6,797 bases of DNA, from assembly GCA_025449515.1 (NCBI GenBank), contig JANWJI010000201.1:1-6797 (forward strand). Reading direction: 5' to 3'. Source of the DNA: Nitrososphaeraceae archaeon (GTDB lineage: Archaea > Thermoproteota > Nitrososphaeria > Nitrososphaerales > Nitrososphaeraceae). Below, piece by piece: positions 6,128 to 6,797 of the stretch; the first letter of the stretch is position 1; the number at the start of each line of letters is the position of its first letter. The position numbers were made by a program, and so were the translations under genes. The notes under the pieces were generated by a model. It saw nothing but the letters and a program-made list of their open reading frames with translations, was not told the origin of the DNA and did no database searches.

Positions 6128-6152
6128 TTAGGTTAATACGTACTATCTGTCT

Positions 6153-6165
6153 TAATAGTATATTG
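6153..6165 (-). promoter_or_regulatory. TATA-like box of the ChuX/HutX-like gene
   Basis: On the minus strand this reads AATATACTATTAA, about 26-38 bases before the ATG at 6127. That is the spacing expected for a leaderless archaeal mRNA. A second AT-rich stretch at 6383-6400 also contains TATA-like sequence but lies over 250 bases away. Confidence 0.4.
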
Positions 6166-6382
6166 GATGATCTAGCCAACATAACAATTCTGAAATAAGT
6201 TGCTATTAGAAGATAAATTTAGCTAGGACTAGACTAAACCTAAAAAGTCTATTCTTCTTCTCTCCAAAACAGACTTTGCTCAAACCAAGACAATGAATGT
6301 TAAGGTAGCATACTTTAGCACGATATCACATTTGATTTAAGAAAGTTTTCGGTTTTTAATTAACCTAATGGAAGAAGAGATG

Positions 6383-6406
6383 TTTTATATATATTCTCTT
6401 ATAAAA
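6383..6406 (-). terminator. Weak AT hairpin after the right-edge gene
   Basis: Inverted arms TTTTATA (6383-6389) and TATAAAA (6400-6406) with a 10-base loop lie 8 bases after the stop of the minus-strand gene. The stem is A-T only and no clear U run follows it, so this is a weak terminator candidate. It also reads as a TATA-like element on either strand. Confidence 0.25.
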
Positions 6407-6413
6407 TAGTTCT

Positions 6414-6797
6414 TCATTTATTCATAAGTTCTGGAAATTGAGAGTGCATCCATTCCTTTAGGCCATATGAATTTATTGCTTTGAGAGTGTCAAGAAGAGA
6501 AATTGCATTTTTTCTAATTCTTAAGTCATAATCCTGGCCACAGGCTATCTGAGCAACAGTTATTCTAACAATATCTTTATTTTGCATGTTAGAATATTCG
6601 TCAAGTATAGTTTGACTATCATTTGCATCTAACAAGCGCATTATTTTGTCTCTAAGAAACCACTTATCATGAATATAGTTATTCATGCCATTGTCTCTTA
6701 AAAGTGATTGAAACGGATCTTCTTCAAATCCTGCCCAGTCATAATAATTGCCATCGCCATCAATAATCGATCCAAATGGATCTACTTGAATTATGGA
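6414..6797 (-). CDS. C-terminal part of an unknown helical protein, open at the right edge
   Basis: The frame stays open from the window edge to a stop at 6414, giving 127 visible residues; the true start lies outside. An ATG at 6686 would give a 90-residue protein. However, the 37 codons before it are open and protein-like (VDPFGSIIDGDGNYYDWAGF then EEDPFQSLLRDNG), so that ATG is probably internal. The first part is acidic, with Asp, Gly and aromatics. From about DKWFLRDKIMRLLDANDSQ onward the protein is alpha-helical, and KDIVRITVAQIACGQDYDLR with IRKNAISLLDTLKAI resembles one pair of HEAT/ARM-like helices. I do not recognise the family. No membrane segment or cysteine cluster is seen. It lies on the same strand as the ChuX/HutX-like gene but 286 bases before it, with a promoter between, so it is probably a separate unit. 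Confidence 0.65.
   Translation of the reverse strand, partial: SIIQVDPFGSIIDGDGNYYDWAGFEEDPFQSLLRDNGMNNYIHDKWFLRDKIMRLLDANDSQTILDEYSNMQNKDIVRITVAQIACGQDYDLRIRKNAISLLDTLKAINSYGLKEWMHSQFPELMNK

Noticed and set aside
5930..6136. Plus-strand open frame of 68 codons over the ChuX/HutX-like gene
   Set aside because: It is antisense to a better-supported gene, has no promoter, and its composition does not look like a protein.
6731..6760. IDGDGNYYDW read as an EF-hand calcium loop
   Set aside because: Asp/Asn fit at positions 1, 3 and 5, but the Glu expected at position 12 and the flanking helices are not in place.

Overview
The window is AT-rich with short, mostly single-gene transcription units. 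Several genes have an archaeal TATA-like box about 30-40 bases before the start codon and no Shine-Dalgarno sequence, which fits leaderless archaeal transcription. The protein content points to an ammonia-oxidising archaeon of the Nitrososphaeria, most likely of the Nitrosocosmicus type. The main evidence is a secreted PsbP-like protein, a tyrosine recombinase of a type I recall as abundant in that group, and a ChuX/HutX-like small protein. The lineage call is inference from remembered family likeness, not from a search.

Layout, left to right. Positions 1-355 (minus) hold the decayed N-terminal part of a short-chain dehydrogenase with no start codon, a nonsense codon in the cofactor loop and a frameshift. 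Positions 356-1268 are mostly non-coding, with one doubtful coding relic near 846-1122. Positions 1269-1874 (+) encode an exported PsbP-like protein, followed by a T-rich terminator-like palindrome. A 380-base spacer carries a 14-bp direct repeat and a TATA box, then leads into a tyrosine recombinase (2255-3388, +). Its N-terminal and central parts look intact, but its C-terminal catalytic part (the last His and the Tyr nucleophile) is missing.

Only 8 bases away, convergently, lies a 351-residue protein of unknown function with a winged-helix-like N-terminal half and a C-terminal zinc ribbon (3397-4452, -). Then come 500 bases with one doubtful 63-residue ORF, a plausible 60-residue basic protein (4964-5146, +), and about 300 bases of apparently empty DNA. 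A minus-strand pair follows: a ChuX/HutX-like protein (5681-6127) and, after a TAG and five sense codons in the same frame, a 72-residue helical ORF (5447-5665). The right edge (6414-6797, -) is the C-terminal part of a helical protein whose reading frame stays open past the window.

Taken together this looks like an accessory, decaying stretch of chromosome: a broken metabolic gene, a truncated recombinase and several orphan small genes. I do not see a complete new system. The least explained items are the winged-helix/zinc-ribbon protein abutting the broken recombinase, and the one-codon interruption between the ChuX-like protein and its helical tail.
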